A stretch of 64,000 nucleotides of DNA from Xanthostigma xanthostigma (GCA_963575645.1 OY754469.1:23454001-23518000); one strand, 5' to 3'; shown: positions 11,640-23,969, counted from the stretch's first letter. Notes: generated from the sequence alone by a model not told the origin. Numbers and translations: made by a program.

Positions 11640-13710
11640 CCAATTGGCTGGAATTTTTTATATTCTGATAATGAATTTACCTGGTGTATTTTTTAATGTA
11701 ATTAATTGACGAATCCTGCGCTAGCTGTTTCAGATAATACATTTATTATATTCTTTTCTTTAAAGTATGAATTAAAATTTTCCTAAAAATTAAAAAAAAC
11801 GGACACTAAAAACTGCTAAAAGTTAAAAAATAATTAATTTTTACAATACATCTCACCCGGGCTCTCTGAGTATTTCTTCGTTTGGATGAAATATTTAATA
11901 CATAAATGCATCGAGGATCGCCGAAACATTGTTTTTGTCATTTTACAATGATCTCCATAACTGGGATGCAATTCATTGAGATCAATTGGTAACAATTACA
12001 ATCTGCACACGGGGCTCGTGGACCGGCGCCAAACACGCAGCTGTTAGGTTAGGTTTCCTTTGTTTTTTCTACTAAAATTTTGAAAACTGCCGCTCGAAAA
12101 TATTTTTGGCACCCATTTAAAACTTAATATTTTTATAGAAGACTTTCATGGAAAAAATCCATCTAACTTCAAAATTATATTATGATATTTGTAATATGTA
12201 TATTACAACACATTCTAAAAATCGTATCTAGTAAAAAGGGTATAAATAAAATTATGGGCTCGTTGGAAATTCCAAGCAATGACGCTGTATTTTATTAAGA
12301 TGCATTTTTATTGTACCTATAAAGTGTAGACTTGAAAGAATGCTCAAATAATTTACTGTAAATAAATTATTAGAAAACGAATAATTTATATACCTTAAAG
12401 AATTGAAAGAAAAAACAAAAAACCTCACTACTGCTAATAAGTTCAGTAAATAAAGTTGTAGAGTGCGTGAGCAGGAACCTAAACGATTGCTTCAGAAACT
12501 TGTTCAGGGTGCTTAGGAAGTGAGCATATTAAAAGTCCTGACGTCTGGAGGTGAGCCGAAGGGAGGGAGGCGCAAAGAAGGTACCACTTTTGGGTTTTTA
12601 GTTTAGATCTCAAGAAACGGATCGTCGTAGCGAAAAAAATTTTGACGCGAAATGAAAGCTCATAAATTTTCTATAACTTTCTTTCTATACACTTTTTTCA
12701 AATTTTCAACCGTTTCAAAACTTTCACTTTTCTGGAATGCTCCAGAATTGCTCCGGATATTGAAAAGGTTTTCACCAATAGATAGAACGATAAACGAGGA
12801 AGGTTTGGTCGTTTTCAACATATCTAGATTTCAGGGTTTATTCACATATACTCTACTTTTTAAATAACTTCAAAGGAAAAATCTGGAGCTGACAGTTCTT
12901 GAAATTTTGAGAATCAAAAAATGATACAGCGGTGACTGAATTAAATTGAGTGAACTATTCAACACAAAAACCCTAAAGCGGGCATTGCTTGAGGACACCA
13001 TATTGTTTTGAATTTATTTAGGTCCAAAATAAGCGTCAGTGAAAGAAAGTATTATTTTTAGTATTAAATATGTTGTCATCGGAGTAAAATTTATCAGTAT
13101 TTAATGTTGCTCTCTTGAATTTGTTCATACTTCTTCATCCTTGCAATCAACATTTCAGAGAAACAATTGAAAGCTAAATGTAAATGATTAAATAAGAAAT
13201 TGCTCCAATGTATTACAATAATAATACTAGCATGTTGGTGCCTATATAGTTCCAACATATTTAAATGTAAATGTAGACCATTATAATAACAAAACAACAA
13301 CGCAACAATGCCATAATGATGCATCAACTTTTTTTATAGTTAATAGGTGTGTCGTCACTTTACTATTATTTTTTAAGCAAGTGTTAACAAATTAGTTTTG
13401 GCCGAGACCTTCGAAATTTTATTACGAAACGACACAAATATTTAATATATCTGTAATATTTTTGTTTTTAAGTAATAGGTACAGTAACTCAAGATCTTTT
13501 TCTTCTTTTTATTTCGGGGGTAACGTCGATTTTTCCCGAAAATTCTTAATGTTAAACTTCGATTCGTCCCACAGATTCGCTCGCCAGAATATATTATCTT
13601 TTAATGGGACGGTTATCTTATCCCGAAGGTGGCTAAAATTTGTAAGTGTACTTTAATCAAATCATAGCTGTTTGCGAATGATTTTATATATACATCCTGC
13701 ATGTGGACAA
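11640..13710. other. No recognisable gene
   Basis: About 2 kb with no splice-bounded coding exon that could be supported on either strand. Confidence 0.4.
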
Positions 13711-13712
13711 AT

Positions 13713-13815
13713 CATGAAAGAAACAATTTTATGCAGCGTATGGCATTATTGTTATTGTTATTGAGTTTAACAATAACAATAATGCCATACGCTGAATAAA
13801 ATTGTTATTTTCATG
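13713..13815. repeat. Near-perfect palindrome
   Basis: CAGCGTATGGCATTATTGTT is mirrored by its complement (AACAATAATGCCATACGCTG) around a 13-nt centre, with the outer AACAATTTTAT also paired. A second inverted pair, ATCGGATGGCATT and AATGCCATCCGAT, follows at about 13856-13924. Confidence 0.8.
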
Positions 13816-14329
13816 AGTTTTGGGGGGTGGCTAAATAGGGGTAAATTTAATCGAAATCGGATGGCATTGATACACACTATTATTTGTACTTAGGACAGTA
13901 TAAATTTCGAATGCCATCCGATTTGAACAATTTTTAGTGTGTTTTTTTACTTATTGTTGAAAAAATCGAAAAAAGGGTTTTTCGGCGACTTTGAGGGGTT
14001 GTTTCTCCGAAACTGCCCATCAGGATCGGATGGCAATTTTTTCCCAACGTTTGGTGGTGTCAATAAGTATGCTCACTAATTTTAAAGCGGTTCCCTTTTC
14101 AGTTTTTTTATATTATATATTTTATAATATAATTAGGGTATTTCCTTCAATGCAACCGCATTTTTATTCAAAAATTTTTCGATTTTGCCCCACCCCCATA
14201 TCGCCGCCCCTGTCCATTTGGGGTCACTTTGGCCGCTACCAGGGGGCTCTGTACCACTCAAAGGCCCAGATTACCACTCGCCATCCGGTTGCCTCTCCGA
14301 CACCGGATTGACGTGCCATTGCTTTGAAT

Positions 14330-14517
14330 AATAGGTTTCTTTATATTTGCGTATCAAACATACTCCCGTTTCAATCCGTTCGTCCGTTGACAGAGTTATT
14401 CCAAAAATATGTTTTTTGGATTCGGGAGACCTCAAAACGAAAAAATATTGTAAAAGTTTGAAAAGTAAAATTTGACTTAAACTAGCACCATTCCCCACTT
14501 TTGGGTTGGAATGGTAA
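14330..14517 (+). mobile_element. ACCATTCCAAC-family 3' fragment
   Basis: Only the end of the family is present: TTTCAATCCG, ATATGTTTTTTGGATTCGGG, then GGGTTGGAATGGTA. The left part is missing. Confidence 0.65.
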
Positions 14518-14872
14518 AAATGTTTATCAAGAGTGCGAAATTCTTACTAGAAACTTCTTTCAGTTCAATAAATTCAGCGACAAATCATTACTAATTATTT
14601 ACCGGTATGCTTATATAATTAAAAAAAATGATCATATTATTTAAAGATGAAATTATGTTCATTAAAGCTGGATTCACAACAGTCGTCTTAATAACATCGC
14701 AATTATAATCTGTACACACAACATTGCGATCGGATCGCGGCGATCGTTTCACAGCATTTAAGACGCAAGCGTGGCCGTGGCCCTAACAAGTACTTAGTAA
14801 ACATTATACAACTATTTGCAACCTAATATCTATATATTTGAAAAAATTCCAGCCAATTGGGCGACAGGACCA

Positions 14873-15592
14873 TTCCAACTTCAAAAATGTTGACATTTGA
14901 TTATAATAAAGAAAATAAAATATCTGATATCACGTGAGGTGACGCGGGTAATGGCTAGTATTCAATATGATATTTGCTATTCGTTGCCATGGTTATCTAC
15001 ATAATATGTTCCACGTCATGTAAAAATTAATCAAAGCACGCCGAACTAATTTATTCCTGACAGATCCATAAAACAAAAGAGCGGCTGATTTTTTTTTATT
15101 TTCAAAATGTTTCCGAAACTATAAAGTTTAGAAAAAAAAAATTTAACGAAACTTTCTTGATAAAATAAATAGAATAATAATCCGTTATGAAAAGTATACC
15201 ATTATTATATAAAAAACACCGTTATAGCATATATCTCTTCTGCGCATGCGCCGATTTTCCCCAAAAACAATGGGGCTCTTCATATTTGCATACCAAACAT
15301 CCTCCCAAAATTTGGTTTCAATCCGCTCATCCGTTTGACCTGTATCGTGTTCACAGACAAACAGACTAACAGACTAACAGACTAACAGACAAACAGACTA
15401 ACAGACTAACAGACAAACAGACTAACAGACAAACAGACAAACAGACTAACAGACAAACAGAGTTTTTCCAAAAATATGTTTTTTGGATTCGGGGAACCTG
15501 AAAACGGAAAGATATTGTAAAAATTTTGAAAACTGATTTTTGACTTAAACTAGTACCATTCCCGATTTGTGGGTTGGAATGGTAAAAGTATG
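14873..15592 (+). mobile_element. ACCATTCCAAC-ended element, copy B
   Basis: Starts ACCATTCCAAC and ends GTTGGAATGGT. It contains GACGCGGGTAATGGCTAGTA, a GCGCATGCGCCGATTTTCC block and the tandem CAGACTAA array at 15356-15460. It is the clearest full-length copy in the window. Confidence 0.75.
15356..15460 (+). repeat. Tandem CAGACTAA/CAGACAAA octamer array
   Basis: About 13 octamers alternate between CAGACTAA and CAGACAAA. The array lies inside copy B at the point where copies A and C have one or two units, so it has expanded locally. Confidence 0.9.
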
Positions 15593-15612
15593 CTTGAGAC
15601 TCTCGTGCGTTA

Positions 15613-15885
15613 GAAGTGAAACTTCTTAGATTCTAGCATTTGTTGACGATATTATTATTTCAGGATGAAGAAAATGGAATTTGTTACTGTGGCTAGAGAA
15701 AATGCTACGTATACACATAGTATATGCACTACGCGTGTAGAGTCCGCATGGCGCTTTGACAGAGACAGTATAGAAACGATTCTCCCACTCTTCCTCTTCA
15801 ACTACCGGTTAAAGTATGTGAAGGGTGAGCGTTTCACTTATCGTCTGATCCAGGCCTTACGCGCCTAAAAAAGTTTCACTTAAAA
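15613..15885. mobile_element. MITE with AAGTGAAACTTCTT inverted ends, copy 1
   Basis: Left AGAAGTGAAACTTCTTAGA pairs with the right end CGCGCCTAAAAAAGTTTCACTT. A second member lies at 30525-30676. The open stretch inside (from the ATG at 15665) is not supported as a gene because it runs into the right terminus. Confidence 0.6.
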
Positions 15886-15889
15886 AAAT

Positions 15890-17340
15890 GTTGGATAATT
15901 ATAATCATAAGTATCTAATAACATAAAAGAATACAATCTGTAACTTCCAAAATAATTAGTAATGATATATAAATAAAAGCAATTTTGAATCACCATTTAT
16001 GGTAATTCTTTTGCTTCTGTTGTAAGTTATTGAATATTAATTTTTTAATAGCATATATCCGTTAAACCAAATATTTGACATTTAAATTTACGTGTAAGAA
16101 AAATACCGAATAAGCACTAATAAAACTTGATCATTTGTTAATTGTTTCATTTGTTTTTATATGGTTTTAATGATATTAACTACATCCGGTGAGAAGAGGA
16201 AATGATATATTTTTGAGACAGGAAACAAAATGTTACCATTTATGAAACATAAAGCCTGTCGCTAGATGCATATTAAAACAATCATGAGTGATGTTGAATT
16301 ACAAATTAATAATTCATTTATTTTGTTTATTTAATCGAACTACTTGTTCTTAAACAAAAAATTGTTATATAATGTTTTAATAATTACGCGTACCTATATG
16401 AATTCTGAATTACTGATATCCGTTGACTACAACAAGCGTTGAACTTTTTCCAAAGGAAACAAGTTGTGTGGTCCACTTCACATAAAACATTTTTAGGAGT
16501 CATAAATAATACGATTTTTTTGTGCAGTAAAAAGTCAGACGATATTAAAAGATCACTGAACGTCGATCTGGAACAAAAAACTTCGAGTTTTCAATAGTTG
16601 TTTCTATACTCGTTGATCGATTTTAGAGTTCCGTAGCCAATTGGCAAAAGAACGAAACCCTTATTATTTCGTCATGTCTGCCCGTCTGTCTGTCTGTCAG
16701 TATGTCGCAGTCTTATAACTCCACCATCTTTCCATCGATTTGGATGAAATTTTACAGGTAGGTGTCATATATGAACCGCCATACAAATGTGTATTGAAAT
16801 TACAAAAAAAAATAAATAGGGGTAGCTTTTCAAACATAGAACTGAGAGATGAAGACTTCTTACACCCCATTGCATAGGATATTACTTCAATGATAATTAT
16901 ATTGAACAAAATATATTAACAAATTGTAGGATTCTTTACAGTATATTTTATATGATTGTCATATTTCTAATATTAAGCGAAGACAAAACACGATTCTATC
17001 CACTACTATACATATGTCAATATTCATTAGAACTACTTAGTTTATAGAAGACCCCAAATGTATTTTAATAGTGCAACTAATTAACTCATGAATACTCGAC
17101 TTGTTCTTAGTTACGAAAAAAAGAGTATTTTTTGACAGTAGTGTTTAATTTATTTTATAAAACAAATGTTACAAAGGTATTATATTATGTTTTCAATTCA
17201 TTTGACAAAACGAAAATAAAAGTATTTATTGCAGACCATAGTATCGCCATATTTTTTGGACCCCGTCCTACAAGTCGTATTTTGCTGTGACCATCATAAT
17301 ATTTTATTAATAAATAAACTTCCGACAAATGTTTCAAAAA
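15890..17340. other. AT-rich region with a short dispersed repeat
   Basis: 16631-16780 contains AGTTCCGTAGCCAATTGGCA, then a CTGTC-rich tract (16680-16703) and ATCGATTTGGATGAAATTTT, a pattern typical of widespread insect repeats. Nothing else was recognised. Confidence 0.5.
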
Positions 17341-17348
17341 TTTTAGAA

Positions 17349-17386
17349 TGAAAAATTACTAATTATTAATAATTAGTAATTTTTCA
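17349..17386. repeat. Perfect AT-rich palindrome
   Basis: GAAAAATTACTAATTATTAA reads into its complement ending AGTAATTTTTC; it would form a hairpin without a loop. Confidence 0.75.
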
Positions 17387-17689
17387 ATAACAAATTTTTG
17401 AAAAAAAAATAATTTAAACAAATTTTAGTTGCCTATTTACAATACTAATAAATAAAATTCGTTTTTTATATTTTTTATATTATTTAGCATAAATAATTAT
17501 TAAGATGTGTACTGACACGTAAATTGGTTATTGTTTTAATAAAGATTGTTTGAAAAAATTAGTCGGAAATTTTATTTATTGTTATGCTACAAAGATTTTA
17601 ATAACATTTTAGTGGTTCATCCAAAACTAATTAAACATAGAAAAATCACTAGTTTAATGGTTGATCTAGTGCCTGATCGAAGCTTTTAT

Positions 17690-18145
17690 TATTTAACTAG
17701 CGGTCTCGCCCAGTTTCACCCGGGCGCAAAAGAACGAATGGGGAAGGTAGGGACATGAGTACGCACATTCTTCTTAGTTTACCGAGATGAATGTTGTGTC
17801 CAAACTTCATAATGATCGGCGTTACCGTTCAAAAGTTTTTGTCGTTAAAAAACAGTATTTATACTTTTTTTAAGTAATAAATGTCTTTTAATATAATAAA
17901 TATTTAATTGAAAACACTGTAGGAAAATAATTCTTATATAGGTGCTTATAGTTGTAACAGTTTTCAAATGAGCTCTTAATTAGATTTATTTACTTTTAAT
18001 TAGTCGTAATAAAATTTAAAAAAATTGAAATGTAAGCCTTAGCCTTGAGTTACAGTGATCGCCGACTTTGAAAACTTAGTTTCGATGTATAGAAATGTTA
18101 ATAATTATATTTACTTACACCGAGTCTTCTGTTCCTGGTCCATAT
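17690..18145 (+). repeat. Dispersed repeat (AAAGAACGAATGGGG block)
   Basis: 17705-17840 matches 57620-57745: CACCCGGGCGCAAAAGAACG, GACATGAGTACGCAC, TTTACCGAGATGAATGTTG. 18045-18142 resembles 35680-35772: GTGATCGCCGACTT, ACCGAGTC, CCTGGTCCAT. Probably the 3' part of one old retroelement family. Confidence 0.5.
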
Positions 18146-18368
18146 GAATTGATGTGGAAGCTTCTAGGATATCTACATCGCATTCTACCTTCCCCAGTGT
18201 TCTCATTAGCGCGTTTTTCTGCCACCTATACACTCTCAGAATCAGCTTTTTCAGCGCACCGATGAGCATTGAGTCAGAGAGCCCTTCAGTAATTGTGGGA
18301 TATCTCGAAACTATTAATTGGATTTTCAAATATCATCATACTTTAAGAAAATGCAGAATAAAAAAAAA

Positions 18369-18936
18369 ATTGGTTGTCTGTAAAGTCGGTTTACGGACGA
18401 TAGTTTTACGTGATAACGTATTCCGTAATACATAACCTAAACCTCCCAAAATTTGGTTTCAATCCGCTTATCCTTGGTGTCGGAATGATAAGAAATGTCA
18501 AAAGTGACGTTTGCAACTGTCAAAGTATTATGTTCTAATAATAATTAGTTATTCCAATACTTAACTTAGAAGGCGTTGCATTTCACAAAATACTAATGTC
18601 AAAAAATTGAATTAAACATTAGAAATGCAGCCGTTTTCATGTTGCATTTATACAGCTATTTTTCTATATAAATTTGTATAAAAAAACTGTTTAGGCAAAT
18701 TCTGTTATACGAAATCTATGTAAAATGTTCTCCTCTTTCGTTTAAGACTGGTTTCAAACCGATCTGATTTAAATTGAGCGAGAAATTAGCAAAAAGCACG
18801 CACAGGGTCAGGCGGAACGTTACGCGTTACGAACGTTAGGATTTAGGAACGTTACACTTTTTCGTGCATGCAGCCGGTGTTTTATCAATTTATAAGATTG
18901 GTGATTCATCAATTTATAAGACGTTATCACGTCAAA
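18369..18936 (+). mobile_element. TTGGTTGTCTGTAAAG element, longer copy
   Basis: Starts ATTGGTTGTCTGTAAAG and ends AGACGTTATCACGTCAA. It carries the middle part (about 18440-18780) that is missing from the copy at 11144-11338. It is the reverse complement of 28165-28906. No coding capacity. Confidence 0.7.
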
Positions 18937-18939
18937 AAA

Positions 18940-19610
18940 CAATTATTTAAAAATCCTAACTACCCTCAACTCCTTAATAATCTACAAAACAGTATCAACA
19001 TATTGCAGTGACGTATTCCTAGGTTAGGGTATGATATTTGTCAAACAACGATTTCGACTCTTCAAAAGCCGATAAATTACTTCATATGAACACAACGGAA
19101 CAATATCATGTGTGTGTCCAACACGCGCTTGGTCGGTTTTTATGTGATCACATTATATTGAACATCACGAACTTAATTATTATGAAACAAACCTCTAATT
19201 AGTAATAGTATACTTGAGTACCTATCCATACAGATTTAAACACTGAACGTCTAGTCAGTAAACGTATTCAATAATTTTTATTCAATACTTTCACGCGACT
19301 ATCATTCTTTTTTTTACAAAACCACAATCAAAGTAGTTGCGGTAAATAATCAAGTTGATTGTTTTAAATTACTGATATGAAATCATTTTCCAAACAAAGA
19401 TAGTATTGTGGCATCTCTCACTTTAATTTTGCAATGATATAATTATTATATAAATATTTTACATTTACACGTCCCCTCAAAAAAAAAACTGGAACACTAT
19501 ACGTCCTGATATGGTGCATAAAATTTATTAACTATTATTATCATCAAAAACAGTAGTTTTGTACTGGCATTTTCATTGGCAAAAAAGGAATTTTATTTTA
19601 ATACTGACAA
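18940..19610. other. No recognisable feature
   Basis: AT-rich, no gene or repeat recognised. Confidence 0.4.
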
Positions 19611-19612
19611 TA

Positions 19613-20590
19613 CAGGGTGTCCCATTAAGAATGGGACATAGAACAACCGCAGATTCTCCAATTCAAAATAAAACGATTAAGCGAAATATGCTTAGATAAA
19701 ATGTTGCTCGTTTCCTAAATATTTTGAAATATTTTCCTAAATTATTTTGAATTGGAGAATCTGCGGTTGTTCTATGTCCCATTCTTAATGGGACACCCTG
19801 TATACGATATTTAAATATAGCGGATGTTTTTTGAAAACTTTGAACGTTTTTCTTTAAAAAATAACGGGTTGAATAAAGAAAAAGTTCGAACGAAAGTTTC
19901 GAGGAGGAAATCGTTTGGATGCAATAGCCACCTCCAACACTTTACCCCTTAGCAGGGGAGGGGGTGGCTTTTCTTTTTAAATGGGAACCCTCATTTTTTA
20001 TCATCGAATTTTTTTTGGTATGTGAAAATGAACACCTCTTGTCAGTACTTTTTTAAAAATAACTTTTAGTTTTTTGCAAATCGCTAATAATGATTTTTTT
20101 AAATGAAAATTTTTGTAAGTGGGTTGCATCGCAGTACTGAGTCATTCAAGCCAGAGGTGCAACGGAGGGAACAGGATGACCTTTGTTTTTTAAATAAGAT
20201 ATTGTTAAATCGGATATTGTTTTTTTGTGAAAAAAAAAAAACATTTTTTGTCTGAACTTATCTTCAATTCGGCTCGTAGTTTTTTACCAAAACGCTCGTT
20301 AAAAAAACATTATTAGCGATTTGCAAAAAAACTAAAAGATAAATTTAAAAAAATCAGACAAAAGATGTTCATTTTCACATACAAAAAAAACGAAGATAAA
20401 AATGGGGGTTTCCATTTAAAAACAAAAGTCACCCCCTCCCCATGTATAGGGGTGAAGTGGTGGGGATGGTTATTGTGTCCAAACCATTTCCCCCCGTCGG
20501 AACCCAACAACTTTTGTTCGAACTGTTTTTATTCAACCCGTTGTTTTTTAAAGAAAAACTTTCAAAGTTTTCAAAAAAACACCCTGTATA
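19613..20590. mobile_element. ACAGGGTGT-ended foldback element
   Basis: 19613-19670 and its inverse at about 19744-19801 form a pair of about 58 bp beginning ACAGGGTGTCCCATTAAG. From there to ACACCCTGTATA (20579-20590) runs a larger imperfect inverted repeat: GGTATGTGAAAATGAACA (about 20017) against TGTTCATTTTCACATAC (about 20364), with paired G-rich and C-rich tracts. Two foldbacks of one family may be joined here. Confidence 0.7.
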
Positions 20591-20949
20591 TGATAAAATG
20601 AGTTGATCTTAAAATTGTTAATTGATTTTCCTTAAGATATAATTACTTTTTAGTTGCATGTTGACCTTAAGTGGATCATTACTGTATAATAAACAACAAT
20701 TCACGAGCAAAGAATACATACAATAGATATTATATATGTAAATATGGAGAAGAAATGGTGTTTACAACGCATTAACATTGACAATGCATGGGCATGTAAC
20801 GACAGATCATTCATTCGTATATTTAATATTTAATAATCTCACTGACATAAAGGAATTAGAAAATTATTAGCGACTAGATTTCCGAATCGACTTCGCCCGG
20901 GGGATTTCATTTTGACAACGAAATAATCAAGAGCAACAAATTTCTCATA

Positions 20950-21022
20950 TATAGTCACTTTAAAATCTTTGATTAACATCTGATTAGAATTCTTCAATAT
21001 TTATTGAAGTATAGTCACTTTA
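20950..21022. mobile_element. 47-bp minimal copy of the asymmetric foldback (13-bp TSD)
   Basis: 20963-21009 is flanked by direct repeats TATAGTCACTTTA (20950-20962 and 21010-21022). It consists only of the family's head (AAATCTTTGATTAACATCTG) followed by an 18-nt hairpin CTTCAATATTTATTGAAG. The long arms and the core seen at 59818-60201 are absent. It fixes both boundaries of the family. Confidence 0.85.
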
Positions 21023-21179
21023 CTTGTATCCTAAAAGCGGGACTTCACCAACTGGACTAAGCCGGCGCCAATTGCTGCCATGCCGCCGGCATAGAATTCA
21101 GCGGCTTTAACTCAGTTGCAACGGCTTTACCGCAAAGTTAATTCGACTACACCAAACGAACTTAGCAGTTGCATATACT

Positions 21180-22530
21180 GTCAATGGAATTTTCTGTGGT
21201 CTGTTCAAGGCTTTTGATTGCGTATCACATGAAGTACTACTGTCTAAACTAGAACATTACGGTGTCCGGGGATTGACATTAAATCTTATTTTTCCAAACG
21301 CTTGCAGTGTGTTCAAATAAATAATATACAGTTCAATATGATACAATACAATACAATACAATATAGCAGGTATAAATTGAGTCAATATAAGATCAGATAC
21401 AAAAAAAAAATATACAATCAGATATAAATGCTGAATTAATATAAAAACGTAATTACAATAAAAACTACTTTATTCGAAATTTAAAAACTCGTTAATAGAG
21501 TAAAAACAGCCTGCCACTAAGAACTTTTTTAATTGTCTTTTGAATTTATCAATACTATCTATTTTCTTTAATTCATCTGGCAATTTATTATACAATTTTA
21601 AAGCGCAACATAATGGACCGTCATTACAAAATGAAAAGTGCTGTTGGGGAATTAATAGTGCTTCTCTGTGTCTTGTTTCATAACTATGTCTGTCTCCAAC
21701 TATTAACTATTTACATAAATGAATTGCCTGTTACCATGAATCCCTCCCATACTACATATCTTTTTGTAGATGATCCTACCATACTATCGACTTACAGAAC
21801 TTCATCTGATGCTCAGTCAAAGGCTCTGGAGTGATATACTTATGTAGATAAAACAGAAAGAATAACATTTAAATTAAAAAATAATGACGTAAACAATACC
21901 GTTAAATTCTTTGGATTTATTTTTGCCTAAAATGGGGCAGTCATATTAAAAATTTATGCAATCAGTTATCTTCCACAATTTTTGCCACTAGGCGTGTCGC
22001 AGAAACTTCTTCAATAGTGGCTTCTCAGACGGCATACTCTGGCTTAATACATTTTTGCATACATTATGGAATTCTAGTCTGGGGAGCTGCGCCTTCAGCA
22101 GAACGTGTTTTTGTATTGCAGAAAATGGTCCTTCGAGCGATTACCAAAGTTCCACATCGGACCCATTGTAGACCTATCTTGTCTGGACTCAAAATAATGA
22201 CATTACCATCTTTATTTATATTTTCAAATCTGATATACGCCAAAGAGAGTGATGATAAGATTCATAAACAGCTGACTTTCATTCGCATGATACAAGAAAT
22301 AAAACAATTATAGTGCCACTCAAAAAAGTTTAAGTTATTTAGTTTTTAAATTTTACAATAAACTACCTGAAAGTATTAAAAGACAAACCTCAAAAAATAT
22401 AAAAGATCATGGTCAAAACGCTTCTATTAAGTCACTATTTTTACTATACAAATTAATTTTTAAATTGTGCTCGATTTGTCACATTTTTTGTGTAATAAAT
22501 TTATTATTATTTGTATTTATTTTTGCAGAT
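21180..22530 (+). pseudogene. Broken Jockey-like non-LTR retrotransposon (RT fragment)
   Basis: Frame-shifted remains of a reverse transcriptase. 21180-21288 encodes the motif A region ([19 protein letters not shown]). After an insertion, 21695-21835 encodes IYINELP and LFVDDPTIL, the YADD-box region. 22017-22313 encodes the conserved C-terminal part (HYGILVWG, RVFVLQKMVLRAI, HCRPIL, LPSLFIF), and later frames give FYNKLPESIK. At least two frameshifts plus a nested element make it non-functional. The order and wording of these blocks are those of Jockey-clade elements. The 5' end is missing. Confidence 0.85.
21318..21697 (-). pseudogene. 5'-truncated Jockey-like 3' end, nested in the previous element
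   Basis: On the minus strand 21697-21470 encodes the last part of a Jockey-type RT protein: SYETRHREALLIPQ, LKLYNKLPDELKKI, CFYSINEFLNFE and a stop at 21470-21472. It continues into a 3' UTR that ends in a (TTGTA)n simple repeat (the CAATA array at 21340-21363 on +). A tail of short repeats and 5' truncation fit target-primed insertion. It interrupts the + strand element. Confidence 0.8.
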
Positions 22531-22741
22531 AATTATTTTTGATGTCAAAAATATTCTATTAAAAAGCCATTAGCAACGTTAAAAAAAATCAAGAATATGC
22601 AGGTTTTGTGTACTGCCTAGTTTAAATAACCGCGTTTGAAAGTGAACTTATAAATCAATAAAGAAGAAATGACCATGGTTTAGTGCTTAGTGAATCATTT
22701 ATAAGAAGCTCTTTTTTTAAATTTTAATCGAATGAGTGCTA

Positions 22742-22963
22742 TAGGCGTAGCCATGATTTTATCCTAGGGGGCCAAATTTTCAACTCTACTTACCATTACC
22801 AGCTGATACATAATTTGAAAACTGTTCATAGAAGCGAAATCGGTCAACACGACATTCTGGAGAAATTTCACTACAAAGATAATATGTAGATTATCATATA
22901 CGTGAACAATTAACATTCTAGGATAGGCTAGATCCATCTGCCCCCCCCTCTAGCTACGCCAAT
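22742..22963 (-). mobile_element. GGCGTAGC MITE, copy 1
   Basis: Ends GGCGTAGCCATG and CTAGCTACGCC. The interior ACTGTTCATAGAAGCGAAAT and GTGAACAATTAA are shared with copies at 23116-23357 and 35804-36050. Confidence 0.7.
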
Positions 22964-23115
22964 GATGAGAGCAATAGATTTTGAGTAACTAATTTGCATG
23001 ATTGGACCAACAATTGCGAAATTAAATATAACTTATAGAGTAAACCGCAGAAATGTTTTTGATCTTTACCGACATTTGGCCGATAGAATTATATTGACAA
23101 TATATCGACGGCTCA

Positions 23116-23357
23116 AGCCTATTGGCGTAGCAAGAGGGGGGCCAGGTGAACCTGGCCTACCCTACAATATTAATTGTTCACGTACAAATAACAAAATAAA
23201 TCTACAATAATCTATGTTTTCTTTGTCGTGCAGAAAGTCGTGTTGACCGATTTTGCTTCTATGAACAGTTTTCAAATTATGTATAAGTAGCAGCTGTTAA
23301 TGGTAGATAGAATTGAACATTTGGCTCCTCCTAGGATAAAATCCTTGCTACGCCTAT
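23116..23357 (+). mobile_element. GGCGTAGC MITE, copy 2
   Basis: Starts GGCGTAGCAAGAGGGG and ends TTGCTACGCC. Inverted relative to copy 1 about 150 bp away, so the pair could itself form a large hairpin in a transcript. Confidence 0.7.
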
Positions 23358-23843
23358 GCTAAAGCCGCCAACTTATACGGATATTTTCATTTCAACGTTT
23401 CTTTGGGAAATTCCGACAGACTATACCGCCGGCACGAGTCGCCGGATTAGCCCAGTTTGGTGAAGTCCCGCCTTATAAACCATGGGTCTCAGAATTTACT
23501 TGCGGAATTCCCGACTTATATTCATATTTTCACCTCCTTTTTCCTCAACGGAATAATATGCAGACGGATTTCCACTAGGAGGCGAAACATGAAAAAACGT
23601 GTTTGGGATTGGAAGCGTAACATTTTCACTGACTTTTTTCGGTTATTGAACTTTGACGCCTGAAAAGCTTTCGAATTATACTTGGAACGTTTGGACTATT
23701 GTTTATGGAAGTCCGTGTTTACCGTCATGTTTCTACAACCGCCCTACCTCCCATCAAATAAAATTGTGCATACGCCGTTGCTGACAATGTAGGCAATTTT
23801 TTGACCATTCAAAATATTAAAAACATGTTTTATATTGTTTCAG

Positions 23844-23969
23844 ATCATGGTGGCCACTTTACTCGAAAGATGTGCGATTCTGTTTTTGATCACTGCCTGC
23901 ATTGCAGTTACGTTACAAAATAATGAAGACTACACAAGTTTCAATGGAAATCAAGTTCATTCACATCAG
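23844..23969 (+). CDS. Gene 1 exon with start codon and signal peptide
   Basis: The acceptor TATTGTTTCAG ends at 23843, three bases before the ATG (23847), so a leader intron precedes it. It codes for MVATLLERCAILFLITACIA and the start of the propeptide, and ends in CAG before GTATTT at 23970. Confidence 0.85.

Noticed and set aside
13991-14311. 106-codon open frame on the + strand
   Set aside because: Low-complexity composition, no domain, and its end runs up to an ACCATTCCAAC-family fragment.
15356-15460. Possible CRISPR-like regular repeat
   Set aside because: The units are contiguous octamers without spacers in a eukaryotic transposon; this is a simple tandem array.
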